DNA of 14,684 nt from SAR202 cluster bacterium (GCA_009392075.1 VFHG01000105.1:1-14684); one strand, 5' to 3'. Numbered from the stretch's first letter, positions 7,109 to 14,375 are shown. Made by a program: numbers and translations. Notes: generated from the letters alone by a model not told the origin.

Positions 7109-8281
7109 ATGTTTAAAGCCACGGAGGGGGTCGTCCTTCCCACCACCATGACCGGGTCATACCCAAAGCCAAATTGGTACACCCAGGGGCTTCGCGGGCG
7201 GCCATTCAAGACGGCGTTGGGGGACACTCTGTTCCGGGAGCAATATCTGGACGCTGTGGCCACGGTGATCACCGACCAGGAGATGGCCGGGATGGACATC
7301 CTGACCGACGGCGATTCACGCTTCGACCTAGAAGTTGGCGGGAAGTCGTGGTTCTTCTACGTCTTGGAGCGATTGGGCGGCCTGAATGGCAGCAAAAGCC
7401 AATCCCCAGGTTGGTCTGGCGACTTCGGCATCCGGCCAGGCCACATCCTCTACGAAGTCCAAGAGGCGTACCAATCGCCCATCGTGACCGAGCGGCTAAC
7501 CGCCGGACAGTTGGACTATCCGGCCCTCTGGCAGGTGGCCCAGAAGATGACCGCAAACACGGTGAAGTTCGGGACAATCAGCTCCCAATCGTTGACTCGC
7601 ATGATGTGGAACGAGTTCTACCCATCAGACAAAGAGCTGATCCTCGATATGTGCGACATCATCAACCAGGAGCTACGGGACGTGGCGGCGGCTGGTTGCA
7701 AGCTGATCCAGATCGAGGAGCCGCGGCACCACTTCATGGCCCAGGACCCGGCCACAATTGATGCGGACTATGACTTCTACACCGAAGCGTTCAACCGTGA
7801 GGTCCAGGGAGTAGACGCCGAGATCTGGCTGCATACCTGCTGGGGCAACCCGGCACAACAACGCCTGGTCACGAATCCAACCTACGAGAGGGCCATCGCC
7901 CACTTGTTCGAGGTGAACGCCGACGTGGTCACCTTTGAAGCCGCCGGCTCCGGAGGGAAAGACCTGCCGCTGTTTGCACAGCACGAAACGAACAAAAAAG
8001 TCGCCATCGGAGTAGTTAACCATACCAACACCGTGGTTGAGTCGCCGGAACAGGTAGCTGGACTGATCCGCCGGGCGCTGGAATTCGTGCCGGTGGAACG
8101 GCTGATCATCTCAACGGACTGCGGGTTCGGCCGGGAAGGCATCTCCCGCAGGATCGCTTTCCACAAATGCGTGGCCCTGGTGCAGGGCACCAACATAGTG
8201 CGGAAGGAATTGGGCCTGCCTGAAGCGGTGGTGCGAGCCGCCGACCCCCAGTTCGCCTTTAGCGGATCAAGCGGAAATTAG
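7109..8281 (+). CDS. MetE catalytic-domain-like (cobalamin-independent methionine synthase II) protein
   Basis: A 390-residue protein matching only the C-terminal catalytic barrel of MetE, which is about 750 residues in full. The four zinc ligands of that barrel are all present: His242 and Cys244 in LHTCWGN, Glu277 in VTFEAAG, and Cys338 in STDCGFGR. TGSYPKP near the N-terminus and IQIEEP (201-206) are also family motifs. In MetE this zinc activates the homocysteine thiol for methyl transfer from methyl-folate. Stand-alone cores can use other methyl donors or act in unrelated thiol-alkyl transfers, so the substrate is open. The ATG at 7109 follows GCGGGGA with good spacing; an upstream in-frame start at 7019 would overlap the propeller gene. 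It follows the propeller gene by 47 bp, in a formaldehyde dehydrogenase context. Confidence 0.83.
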   Translation: MFKATEGVVLPTTMTGSYPKPNWYTQGLRGRPFKTALGDTLFREQYLDAVATVITDQEMAGMDILTDGDSRFDLEVGGKSWFFYVLERLGGLNGSKSQSPGWSGDFGIRPGHILYEVQEAYQSPIVTERLTAGQLDYPALWQVAQKMTANTVKFGTISSQSLTRMMWNEFYPSDKELILDMCDIINQELRDVAAAGCKLIQIEEPRHHFMAQDPATIDADYDFYTEAFNREVQGVDAEIWLHTCWGNPAQQRLVTNPTYERAIAHLFEVNADVVTFEAAGSGGKDLPLFAQHETNKKVAIGVVNHTNTVVESPEQVAGLIRRALEFVPVERLIISTDCGFGREGISRRIAFHKCVALVQGTNIVRKELGLPEAVVRAADPQFAFSGSSGN

Positions 8282-8311
8282 AAATACCTAGAACAGGGGG
8301 AGGTTCCACCC

Positions 8312-9235
8312 ATGCGGATAGCAGTGCCGGACTTGATATCGAACTCCTATTTTCCTGCGGTCGCGGCGGTTGAGTTGGGCTTTTTCAAAGCCGAGGGTTT
8401 GGACGCGGAACTAGAGTTAATATTCCCCGTGCCCAAGACCATGGAAGACCTGCGGGAAGGCAAGTTGGATTTTGTAGCCGGCGCCGCTCACGCAACCCTC
8501 CAGGCGTTCCCCAATTGGAAGGGCGCAAAGCTGTTGGCCTCGCTGGCGCAGAACACCTACTGGTTGCTGGTGCTGCGCTCGGACCTGAACGCCAAGTTGG
8601 GCGATGTGAATGCGGTGAAGGGCCTCAAGATCGGCGCCGCGCCCGGTCCGGACTCGACGATAAGGCAATTGATCAAAGAAGCCGGAATCGATCTTGAGAA
8701 AGACGGCGTTGAGGTTGGTCCGGTGCCCGGCTCGACGGGTGCCGGCGTTTCATTCGGAGTGAACGCCGCTCAGGCCCTGGAGGATGGAATCATCGACGGT
8801 TTTTGGGCCAACGCCATGGGGAGCGAGGTGGCAGTGCGAAAGGGACTCGGCACGATGGTACTGGACGCCAGACGAGGTATCTGCCCACCGGCCTCGGTGC
8901 GTTACACATTTCCGGCGCTGGTCACCACAGACGCGAATATCGAGAAAGACCCAGAGATGGTGCGCGCTGCCGTCCGTGCCATCGTGAACGTTCAAAAAGC
9001 GCTCAAGGAAGACCCATCACGGGCGACGGCAGTTGGAGAGCGGCTGTTCCCGGCCATGGAGGCGGGCATTATCGCGGGACTGATCGAGCGGGACCTGCCC
9101 TTTTACGATCCAGCCATCAGCGAAGATGCGGTAAAGGGCATGAACGCGTTTGCCAAAGATATCGGATTGCTCACGGAGGATGTGACTTACGACCAGGTCG
9201 TCGCGACACAGTTCAGCGGCATCTGGACGGATTAG
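8312..9235 (+). CDS. NMT1/SsuA-like substrate-binding protein without signal peptide
   Basis: A 307-residue type II periplasmic-binding-protein fold of the NMT1/THI5/TauA/SsuA group. Typical features are the first strand MRIAVPD, then AVELGFFKAEGLDAEL (residues 19-34), the LREGKLDFVAGAAHATLQAF segment, the KGLKIGAAPGPDS hinge (104-116) and the lobe-2 helix series ending with YDQVVATQFSGIW. Canonical transporters export this protein by a Sec or lipoprotein signal; here the mature fold begins at residue 1 with no hydrophobic leader, and no permease or ATPase gene is adjacent. It may be a cytoplasmic binding protein or an enzyme of the THI5-like kind. A strong GGGGGAGG ribosome site lies 8 nt before the ATG. 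It is the last gene of the plus operon, 30 bp after the MetE-like gene. Confidence 0.83.
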   Translation: MRIAVPDLISNSYFPAVAAVELGFFKAEGLDAELELIFPVPKTMEDLREGKLDFVAGAAHATLQAFPNWKGAKLLASLAQNTYWLLVLRSDLNAKLGDVNAVKGLKIGAAPGPDSTIRQLIKEAGIDLEKDGVEVGPVPGSTGAGVSFGVNAAQALEDGIIDGFWANAMGSEVAVRKGLGTMVLDARRGICPPASVRYTFPALVTTDANIEKDPEMVRAAVRAIVNVQKALKEDPSRATAVGERLFPAMEAGIIAGLIERDLPFYDPAISEDAVKGMNAFAKDIGLLTEDVTYDQVVATQFSGIWTD

Positions 9236-9262
9236 TTCAGGAAGGACTTGTGCCTTGTCGAG

Positions 9263-10534
9263 CTAGATGGCTCCCGACTTCTTCAGCGCTTCCAGACCCG
9301 ACTTGGACAGGCCTAGCTCGCCGCCCAGAATCTCCTCGTTGTGCTCGCCGATCAGGGGAGCGCGGCGGGAGATGCGCCACGGTGAGGAATTATAGATCGC
9401 CGCGGGACCGGGATAGGTGAATTCGCGTCCCAGTTCTGGATGCTCCACCGGCACGAAGAATTCCCGGTCTTCCAAGTGAGGGTCGCCGACGATCTCGCCC
9501 ATGGTCCGGATCGCGCCCCAGGGAAAGTTCAGTTCTTGCCCGCCCTCGTAGGCCTCGACCAACGGCATGTTGGCAAAGAAATTCTTCAACACGTCGGCGA
9601 AATGCTGGCCGCTTTCTTCGACCACGGCCGGGTTCTGGTATTTTTCGTCCAGCAGGTCTTGAGCCAATCCGTGCTCGTCCATCCATGTGGCCAGAATTTT
9701 CACCCTTGCCGGGGTGAGGTTGCTGCCAGACCGAGTCGTGTTGATAAACCCACCATCGTTGGTGGCATGTTGGATGCCGGGCGACATGTCGGCCGAAGCG
9801 TGCCTTCCCGTGTGGCGGCGCACCACCTCTCCAGTGGACAGATAGATGGCAATTGCGCCCTCGGTTGTTAGCGAGCAGGCCTCGTGGGCCGAGACATCGA
9901 TGTACTGGCCTTCTCCGGTGAAGTCGCGGTGATAGAGGGCTCCCATGATTGCGATGTAGGAGTAATGGCTCGCTATGTGCCAGGCATTGCCGCCGCCGGG
10001 TGCGATGGGTGGCGCATCGGGCACGTCTTCCACGTCATACCCTGAAGACGCCATCTGGCCGCCGGCTGCCAAATGCAACAGGTCTGAGGTCTTGTAGTCT
10101 CGCCAAGGTCCGTCCTGTCCGAAGGGAGTGACTGAGCACATGATCAGGCCGGAATTGTCCGCCGAAAGGTCTTCATAGCCCAGCCCCAGACCAGGCATAT
10201 AGCCGGCTGGGAAGCTTTCGAGGATCAATCCGGCGGTGACGGAGAGTTTGCGGAATACTTCTTTGCCCTCGGGCTTGGTGATGTCAAGGGTCACACCGCG
10301 TTTGGAGGTGTTGTAGTGCCAGAAATATAAGCTGCGTTCGGGGTGTTCTTCGTCGTTTAAGAACGGTCCAACGTTCCGGGTTTCCTGGCCGCCGGGCGGT
10401 TCAATCTTGATCACGTCGGCGCCCAAATCAGCCATCAGCTTGCCGCAGAACTGGGCATGCTCGCCGGTCAGTTCCAAAACCCGCAGACCGGTCAGTGGCC
10501 CAACCATATCGTTGCTAGGGCCTGACTGCGTCAT
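9263..10534 (-). CDS. Class III (CaiB/BaiF) acyl-CoA transferase, second of a pair
   Basis: A 423-residue family III CoA-transferase. The N-terminal LTGLRVLELTGEHAQFCG and ADLGADVIKIEPPGG blocks are the CoA-binding Rossmann portion. NTSKRGVTLDI is the next signature, and the catalytic Asp is expected at Asp213 in GEGQYIDVSAHEA, equivalent to the acyl-anhydride-forming Asp of formyl-CoA transferase. The C-terminal part includes a GAIRTMGEIVGDPHLEDREFF-type block and PLIGEHNEEIL. It moves CoA between carboxylic acids in the cytoplasm. The ATG overlaps the stop of the upstream CoA-transferase gene as ATGA, so translation is probably coupled and a heteromeric enzyme such as benzylsuccinate CoA-transferase BbsEF is a fair model. 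The substrate pair is not readable from the sequence. Confidence 0.9.
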   Translation of the reverse strand: MTQSGPSNDMVGPLTGLRVLELTGEHAQFCGKLMADLGADVIKIEPPGGQETRNVGPFLNDEEHPERSLYFWHYNTSKRGVTLDITKPEGKEVFRKLSVTAGLILESFPAGYMPGLGLGYEDLSADNSGLIMCSVTPFGQDGPWRDYKTSDLLHLAAGGQMASSGYDVEDVPDAPPIAPGGGNAWHIASHYSYIAIMGALYHRDFTGEGQYIDVSAHEACSLTTEGAIAIYLSTGEVVRRHTGRHASADMSPGIQHATNDGGFINTTRSGSNLTPARVKILATWMDEHGLAQDLLDEKYQNPAVVEESGQHFADVLKNFFANMPLVEAYEGGQELNFPWGAIRTMGEIVGDPHLEDREFFVPVEHPELGREFTYPGPAAIYNSSPWRISRRAPLIGEHNEEILGGELGLSKSGLEALKKSGAI

Positions 10535-11904
10535 CTTTTTGCCTCTGCGTCGATCGCTTCTTGAACGTAAGGGAATTTAGGGGTCGTCTCAGGCCAGTAG
10601 ACGCCATCTTCATAACCCTGGACCAGCTCTTCGCTGCTGACTCCCAACAAATCGCCCATGATCTTGGTAGTGTGTTGCCCAATCATCGGAGGCGGGCCTT
10701 TTACGGCCACTTTGTTGCCGTCCAAACGGAAAGGAGCGCCTTGGAATTTCCAATCGCCGAGCATGGGGTGTTTAACCTTGGTGAACATGCCCCGGTGGCG
10801 CAACTGCGGGTCGTTCTCCACCCGGTCTTCCGAACTCTGTACCGGCATGGCGCGAACGCCGGCCACCTGGCATTTTTCAGCCAGATCGTACTTTTCCAGA
10901 GTGCTCGTCCACTGCTCGATTCCTTGATCCATCTCGTTTTGGTTCTCTAAGCGGCCATCGAGACTCGTGAACTTGCCCTTTTTGGCCCAATCGGGCTTGC
11001 CCATCAGTTCGACTAAATTAGTCCATTCTTCATCGGCTAGACAGGCGATGACGCACCAATCGTTGTAGCCGCCGCCAAGGGTACGGAAGGCGTTATGGGG
11101 CGCGGCGATGGGGCCGCGGTAATTGTTGATCACCGGCGCTCCAGGCCAGACGGTCCGATTGCCCGGCGGATAGCCTTCCCGCCGCGACTCTCTGCCATTT
11201 ACTGTTTTGTCCAGGAACGCTGTGCCGGTGAGGGTGATTCCCGTGATCATCTGGGATAGGTCAACGTGCTGTCCTTGACCGGTGTGGTTCCGGTGCCGGA
11301 GGGCGGTGAGGGCGCACATCGCGCCGTACATGCCGCCCGTGTCGTCCAGGTACGACCAGCCCCAGCCGGCGGGCGGTTTGCCGGGCAGACCCGACTGGTG
11401 TGTGAGTCCGGACAGCGCCTGGGCAGCGGGGCCCATGGTCCCAAAGTAGTGCTGGCGTCCGGTCTGGCCGAACCCGGCCATAGACACATAGACGATGTCG
11501 GGCCGCAGTTTCTTCAGTTCTTCGTAACCCAATCCCCAGCGGCCCATGATCCGGGAACTGAAATTCTCGATGACCACATCTGAAACAGAGATCAACCTCT
11601 TGACCGCTTCGAGGCCCTTGGGGTGGCGGACGTTGACGCTGAGGCCCAGTTTCCCGGCGTTGGTGTCGGCGAACTGCCCGGTGGAGTTGGGGCCTGGCTC
11701 CACTCCGGGGGGCACGGTGAACCGGTTCTGCCGGAGCATATCCATGTTCTCCGGCCATTCCACTTTGATCACCTCGGCGCCCAGGGTGGCCAGCCAACGT
11801 GCGGCCCACGGCCCTGCCCGGACCCAGGTGAAGTCTACGACGCGGACCCCCTCTAATGGCTGGTCCTTGCGCCGTTTGGGAATCTGATTGTGGTCAGACT
11901 GCAT
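10531..11904 (-). CDS. Class III (CaiB/BaiF) acyl-CoA transferase, first of a pair
   Basis: A 457-residue family III CoA-transferase. Signatures are LEGVRVVDFTWVRAGPWAAR (17-36), LGAEVIKVEWP (41-51), NAGKLGLSVNV (82-92), VIENFSSRIMGRWGLGY (111-127) and TGQGQHVDLSQ, with the predicted catalytic Asp215. PPPMIGQHTTKI is the usual C-terminal block. The protein is about 30-40 residues longer than a typical member, partly from an Arg/Lys-rich N-terminus before the domain. The Shine-Dalgarno is weak: AAAGG lies about 12 nt upstream and the bases before the ATG are A-rich. The HAD gene precedes it by 37 bp and the second CoA-transferase follows with a 4-bp overlap. The two differ clearly in sequence, so they are old paralogues. 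Likely role: activating an acid for the thiolase/DUF35 pair. Confidence 0.9.
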   Translation of the reverse strand: MQSDHNQIPKRRKDQPLEGVRVVDFTWVRAGPWAARWLATLGAEVIKVEWPENMDMLRQNRFTVPPGVEPGPNSTGQFADTNAGKLGLSVNVRHPKGLEAVKRLISVSDVVIENFSSRIMGRWGLGYEELKKLRPDIVYVSMAGFGQTGRQHYFGTMGPAAQALSGLTHQSGLPGKPPAGWGWSYLDDTGGMYGAMCALTALRHRNHTGQGQHVDLSQMITGITLTGTAFLDKTVNGRESRREGYPPGNRTVWPGAPVINNYRGPIAAPHNAFRTLGGGYNDWCVIACLADEEWTNLVELMGKPDWAKKGKFTSLDGRLENQNEMDQGIEQWTSTLEKYDLAEKCQVAGVRAMPVQSSEDRVENDPQLRHRGMFTKVKHPMLGDWKFQGAPFRLDGNKVAVKGPPPMIGQHTTKIMGDLLGVSSEELVQGYEDGVYWPETTPKFPYVQEAIDAEAKR

Positions 11905-11941
11905 CTTTTTTAATCGACCTTTAGTAAACCTTGTTCAAACC

Positions 11942-12304
11942 CTATTTAGGATCGGCGTCCCGGTTAAGCCATGGTTCGGAAACGGCCTCGTCCGGCCAAA
12001 AGAACTCGAACCCAGCTGCTAAGGCATACTGCCGGTCCAGGTCTTCCCGGTCTCCTATGTGGTAGTAGACATCAGCCTCAAATTTGGCTTTTACGTCAGG
12101 TAGCTGATGTTTCGAGACGGCGAAGTCATAGGCGATGCCGTGCTTTTCCCAGATGGCCCTCTGTCCACTGATCGGACGGTCGGAACAACTTCCGACCAAT
12201 ATCCCTGACTTCTGAGTTTTCCGCACTAATTCCATGGTCAGCACGCCGGGTGGGTCGCCCACTTCGAGGGTGCCGTCGATGTCAAAACTTATCAATATAG
12301 CCAA
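11942..12304 (-). CDS. Small cap-less HAD-like phosphatase
   Basis: A protein of about 120 residues with a minimal HAD fold. Motif I is SFDIDGTLE, with the nucleophile Asp8 and acid Asp10. Motif II is probably Ser39 or Ser41 in VGSCSDR, motif III is a Lys at 72 or 74 in VKAKF, and motif IV is HIGDREDLD with Asp85 and Asp90. No cap insertion is present, so it would act on a large or exposed phosphoester, or have become non-catalytic. The start is uncertain: TAG directly precedes the first codon, and the only in-frame options before motif I are TTG codons (12304 or 12298), with AGAGAG about 12 nt from the first. An ATG at 12312-12314 is out of frame. It lies between the thiolase and the first CoA-transferase on the same strand. 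Confidence 0.75.
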   Translation of the reverse strand: MAILISFDIDGTLEVGDPPGVLTMELVRKTQKSGILVGSCSDRPISGQRAIWEKHGIAYDFAVSKHQLPDVKAKFEADVYYHIGDREDLDRQYALAAGFEFFWPDEAVSEPWLNRDADPK

Positions 12305-12332
12305 CTAGGTTCATCTCTCTTTGATGTGTGGT

Positions 12333-12348
12333 GCGCTATGGGAAGCGC
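12333..12348 (-). promoter_or_regulatory. Small hairpin between thiolase and HAD genes
   Basis: GCGCT, loop of six, AGCGC forms a perfect 5-bp stem in the 91-bp gap, the longest gap within the minus operon. Minus-strand sequence after it lacks a T-run, so termination there is doubtful. Together with the neighbouring 12360-12381 element it may partly separate expression of the two halves. Confidence 0.25.
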
Positions 12349-12359
12349 CCCCATCCTAA

Positions 12360-12381
12360 CCTTCCTCTTAGAGGGAGAAGG
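12360..12381 (-). promoter_or_regulatory. Imperfect hairpin just after the thiolase stop
   Basis: The plus strand reads CCTTC-CTCTTAGAG-GGAGAAGG: CCTCT/AGAGG pairs around a one-base loop, and flanking CCTTC/GAAGG can extend the stem across a small bulge. It starts 15 bases after the thiolase stop codon on the minus strand. No clear T-tract follows. It could be a weak terminator or a 3'-end stabiliser. Confidence 0.3.
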
Positions 12382-12395
12382 GACTCGTTAAAGTT

Positions 12396-13727
12396 TTAGT
12401 CGGGAGTGGCACTCCAGACAGTGAAGTTGCCGCCCATGGGCATAGGTCCGCCGGAAACGCCGATCTCTGGCTTTACTCCGGTGATCGCCCGGGCCCCAGC
12501 CCGGCCTTGAATCTGTTGGATGCAGTCAGTGTGCATCCAGAAACGGCTACGACCGCTGCCGATGTTGCCGCCGCTGGGTAAGACCGGGTTTGGCCCCTCG
12601 ATGCTGATGTCCGTCTGGTAGAAGTCCAGCGCATCCCCGTTCTGCATCCCACGGAAGCGGAGACCTTCCAGATGGAACTGGTGGAACAGCGCAAAGCCGT
12701 CGTACATGTTTTCAAATGAGAGGTCCGCGGGGGTGATACCCGCGCCTTCATAGATCTTTCGGCCGGTTTCGGCGGTCTCTTTCTCAACCTCGTCCAAGGT
12801 TGGCAGGATGCTGCGCTGGGAGCCTCTGCTGGAGGCGTGGTTAAGGATGTAGACGGGTTTCTGCTTCATATCCTTGGCCCGCTCGGCGGTAGTGAAGAGG
12901 TAGGCACCAGACACCATGATTGGGATGTCATTGTCGAAAAGGTTGGCCGGTTTAGCTATCCACCGGGCGTTCACGTAATCCTCAGCCGTCAACTGCTCCG
13001 GCCGGTGCTGGGCCCAGTACCCTTCAGGGAACATCAGTCCGTTCCGCCTGGAGTTGGCCATGAAGGGGGCCATCATGTCATGGGACTTACCGTACTTTCG
13101 GCAGTACTCGGCAAACTGTAACGCCGTGCCGTAGGAGCCGGGTGCTCCCCAGAGAGTCCTTCCCGGACTCACGGCAAAGGTCCCGGGAACAGTATCAGTA
13201 GCACTGATTCCAGCCTGGTTGTAGCGGCCTTCAAGGTTGTGCCAGCTCTTGAGCACCAAACAGGTGTGGGTGCGGCCCTCGCCGACGGCCTGAGCAGCAA
13301 CAACGATAGCGTGGGACATGCAGCCCATGCCATACATGGTGAATTTAACGTTGGTCAGTTCCGGCATGTTTTTCAAGATCCACTCGGCGCTCAGTTTAGC
13401 GATGCCGTCCAGTGGGTCGTCGGTCTGGTTGTAGGCGTTGACCACATCCATGGGAATGTCTTGGCCCTCGGGCCAGTGGGCCCCGGTGGTGGTTACGGGG
13501 TCGAGCACCAAACCGTCGATGTCGGCTGGGTTAACGCCGGCGTCTTCGATCGCCTGTCTAAGGGCGAAGATGCTGTTGGCGCCCATGGTGTTTTCCGCGG
13601 TACCGTCCCAGCGTCGGGTGGTCGGGGAGTGCCCGATACCAACGGCTGCCACCTTACCTTTGTGCTCCCAAACTCCCATTCCTTCGGTTGTCCGGTACAT
13701 GGAAACTGGGGCATTCTCGGTGGTCAT
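12396..13727 (-). CDS. Lipid-transfer (Ltp2/SCP2-type) thiolase-fold protein
   Basis: A 443-residue thiolase-superfamily protein of the lipid-transfer branch. Cys136 in YGMGCMSHA lies where thiolases have the nucleophilic Cys. DNDIPIMVSGAYLFTTAERAKD (265-286) fits the SCP2-thiolase DxDxP-G-A block. The usual GGxxxxGHPxGA motif is replaced by GGNIGSGRSR (387-396), so the catalytic His of classical thiolases is missing, while Tyr342 in ENMYDGFALF matches the Tyr used by the steroid retro-aldolase Ltp2. This suggests C-C lyase (aldolase) chemistry on a CoA thioester rather than thiolysis. The ATG is preceded by AAAGGAG. The DUF35 gene lies 47 bp upstream, the usual partner that supplies acyl-CoA binding. 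The substrate is unknown; sterol-like side chains are one inference. Confidence 0.85.
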   Translation of the reverse strand: MTTENAPVSMYRTTEGMGVWEHKGKVAAVGIGHSPTTRRWDGTAENTMGANSIFALRQAIEDAGVNPADIDGLVLDPVTTTGAHWPEGQDIPMDVVNAYNQTDDPLDGIAKLSAEWILKNMPELTNVKFTMYGMGCMSHAIVVAAQAVGEGRTHTCLVLKSWHNLEGRYNQAGISATDTVPGTFAVSPGRTLWGAPGSYGTALQFAEYCRKYGKSHDMMAPFMANSRRNGLMFPEGYWAQHRPEQLTAEDYVNARWIAKPANLFDNDIPIMVSGAYLFTTAERAKDMKQKPVYILNHASSRGSQRSILPTLDEVEKETAETGRKIYEGAGITPADLSFENMYDGFALFHQFHLEGLRFRGMQNGDALDFYQTDISIEGPNPVLPSGGNIGSGRSRFWMHTDCIQQIQGRAGARAITGVKPEIGVSGGPMPMGGNFTVWSATPD

Positions 13728-13729
13728 TG

Positions 13730-13745
13730 TTCACTCCTTTGTGAA
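13730..13745 (-). promoter_or_regulatory. Shine-Dalgarno displayed in a hairpin loop before the thiolase
   Basis: In the mRNA sense, TTCAC-AAAGGA-GTGAA makes a perfect 5-bp stem whose six-base loop is the ribosome site itself, ending two bases before the ATG at 13727. The start region may therefore be kept exposed or be tunable. It is short, so chance occurrence is possible. Confidence 0.35.
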
Positions 13746-13774
13746 AGCTGTCTAAATATCAGAATCAAGGTAGG

Positions 13775-14185
13775 TTAGGCTACAACCCGCCATTCGGGCA
13801 CCTTTTGGCCGTTCGCCGTCTCTTCGAAGATCACTTCAACCGCGGCGCCTACAGGTACATCGTCTACGGGCGTCCCAGGGAGGTGAGAGTACATCTGGAT
13901 ACCGGGGTCGTCGTCCAATGTGATCACTACGAGGTTGAACGGCTGGTCTTCCTGAAGCAGCCTGACGGGGCAGTCGTAGACCACGCCGTAGTTGTAGATC
14001 TTGCCCTTGCCGCTCATCACTTTCCATTCCAGGTTGTCAGCCGACTTGCATTGGCTACAGGTGGGCATCGGGGGGTTCTGGAGGCGGTTGCAGGCGCTGC
14101 AGTTCTGCATCTCCAGGCGGCCTTCATTGGCGGCATCGAAGTGGGGCTTAGTTAATTCGTCGGGTACGACACCTTGCTTTACCAT
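13775..14185 (-). CDS. DUF35 OB-fold/zinc-ribbon acyl-CoA-associated protein
   Basis: A 136-residue DUF35 (OB_aCoA_assoc) protein. The N-terminal helix (PHFDAANEGRL) is followed by a rubredoxin-like zinc ribbon with ligands Cys29, Cys32, Cys43 and Cys46 (CSAC and CSQC), then the OB fold starting at WKVMSGKGKIYNYGVVY and ending in GAAVEVIFEE. Such proteins form obligate complexes with thiolase-fold partners: ChsH2-Ltp2 in steroid side-chain degradation and the DUF35 bridge in archaeal thiolase/HMG-CoA synthase. All four zinc ligands are intact. The ATG follows TAGGTAGGAAAA. It is the first gene of the minus operon, with the thiolase 47 bp downstream, and probably forms the acyl-CoA-binding subunit of a lyase. 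Confidence 0.92.
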   Translation of the reverse strand: MVKQGVVPDELTKPHFDAANEGRLEMQNCSACNRLQNPPMPTCSQCKSADNLEWKVMSGKGKIYNYGVVYDCPVRLLQEDQPFNLVVITLDDDPGIQMYSHLPGTPVDDVPVGAAVEVIFEETANGQKVPEWRVVA

Positions 14186-14208
14186 TTTTCCTACCTACTC
14201 ATATTTTT

Positions 14209-14248
14209 CGCTCGTTGGCGTTCGCTTTTGGTGGAAGTATAACGAGCG
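14209..14248 (-). promoter_or_regulatory. 8-bp inverted repeat overlapping a -10-like box upstream of DUF35
   Basis: CGCTCGTT at 14209-14216 and its exact reverse complement AACGAGCG at 14241-14248 are separated by 24 bp (centre to centre 32 bp, about three helical turns). On the minus strand, TATACT (14237-14242) matches the -10 consensus at five of six and overlaps the far half-site. No good -35 is seen. This suggests an operator for the DUF35-thiolase-CoA-transferase operon; an mRNA stem is the alternative. Confidence 0.4.
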
Positions 14249-14375
14249 TGATCAATCGCGAAAGGAATCACCGAGTTAACAATATTCACATTTCCCCAAT
14301 ATGTCAAAACATGTGGGTAGCGGGCAGGCCAGAACGGGGAAAGTCAGGTTAATAGTCGAAGATTCCAGTTATCCA

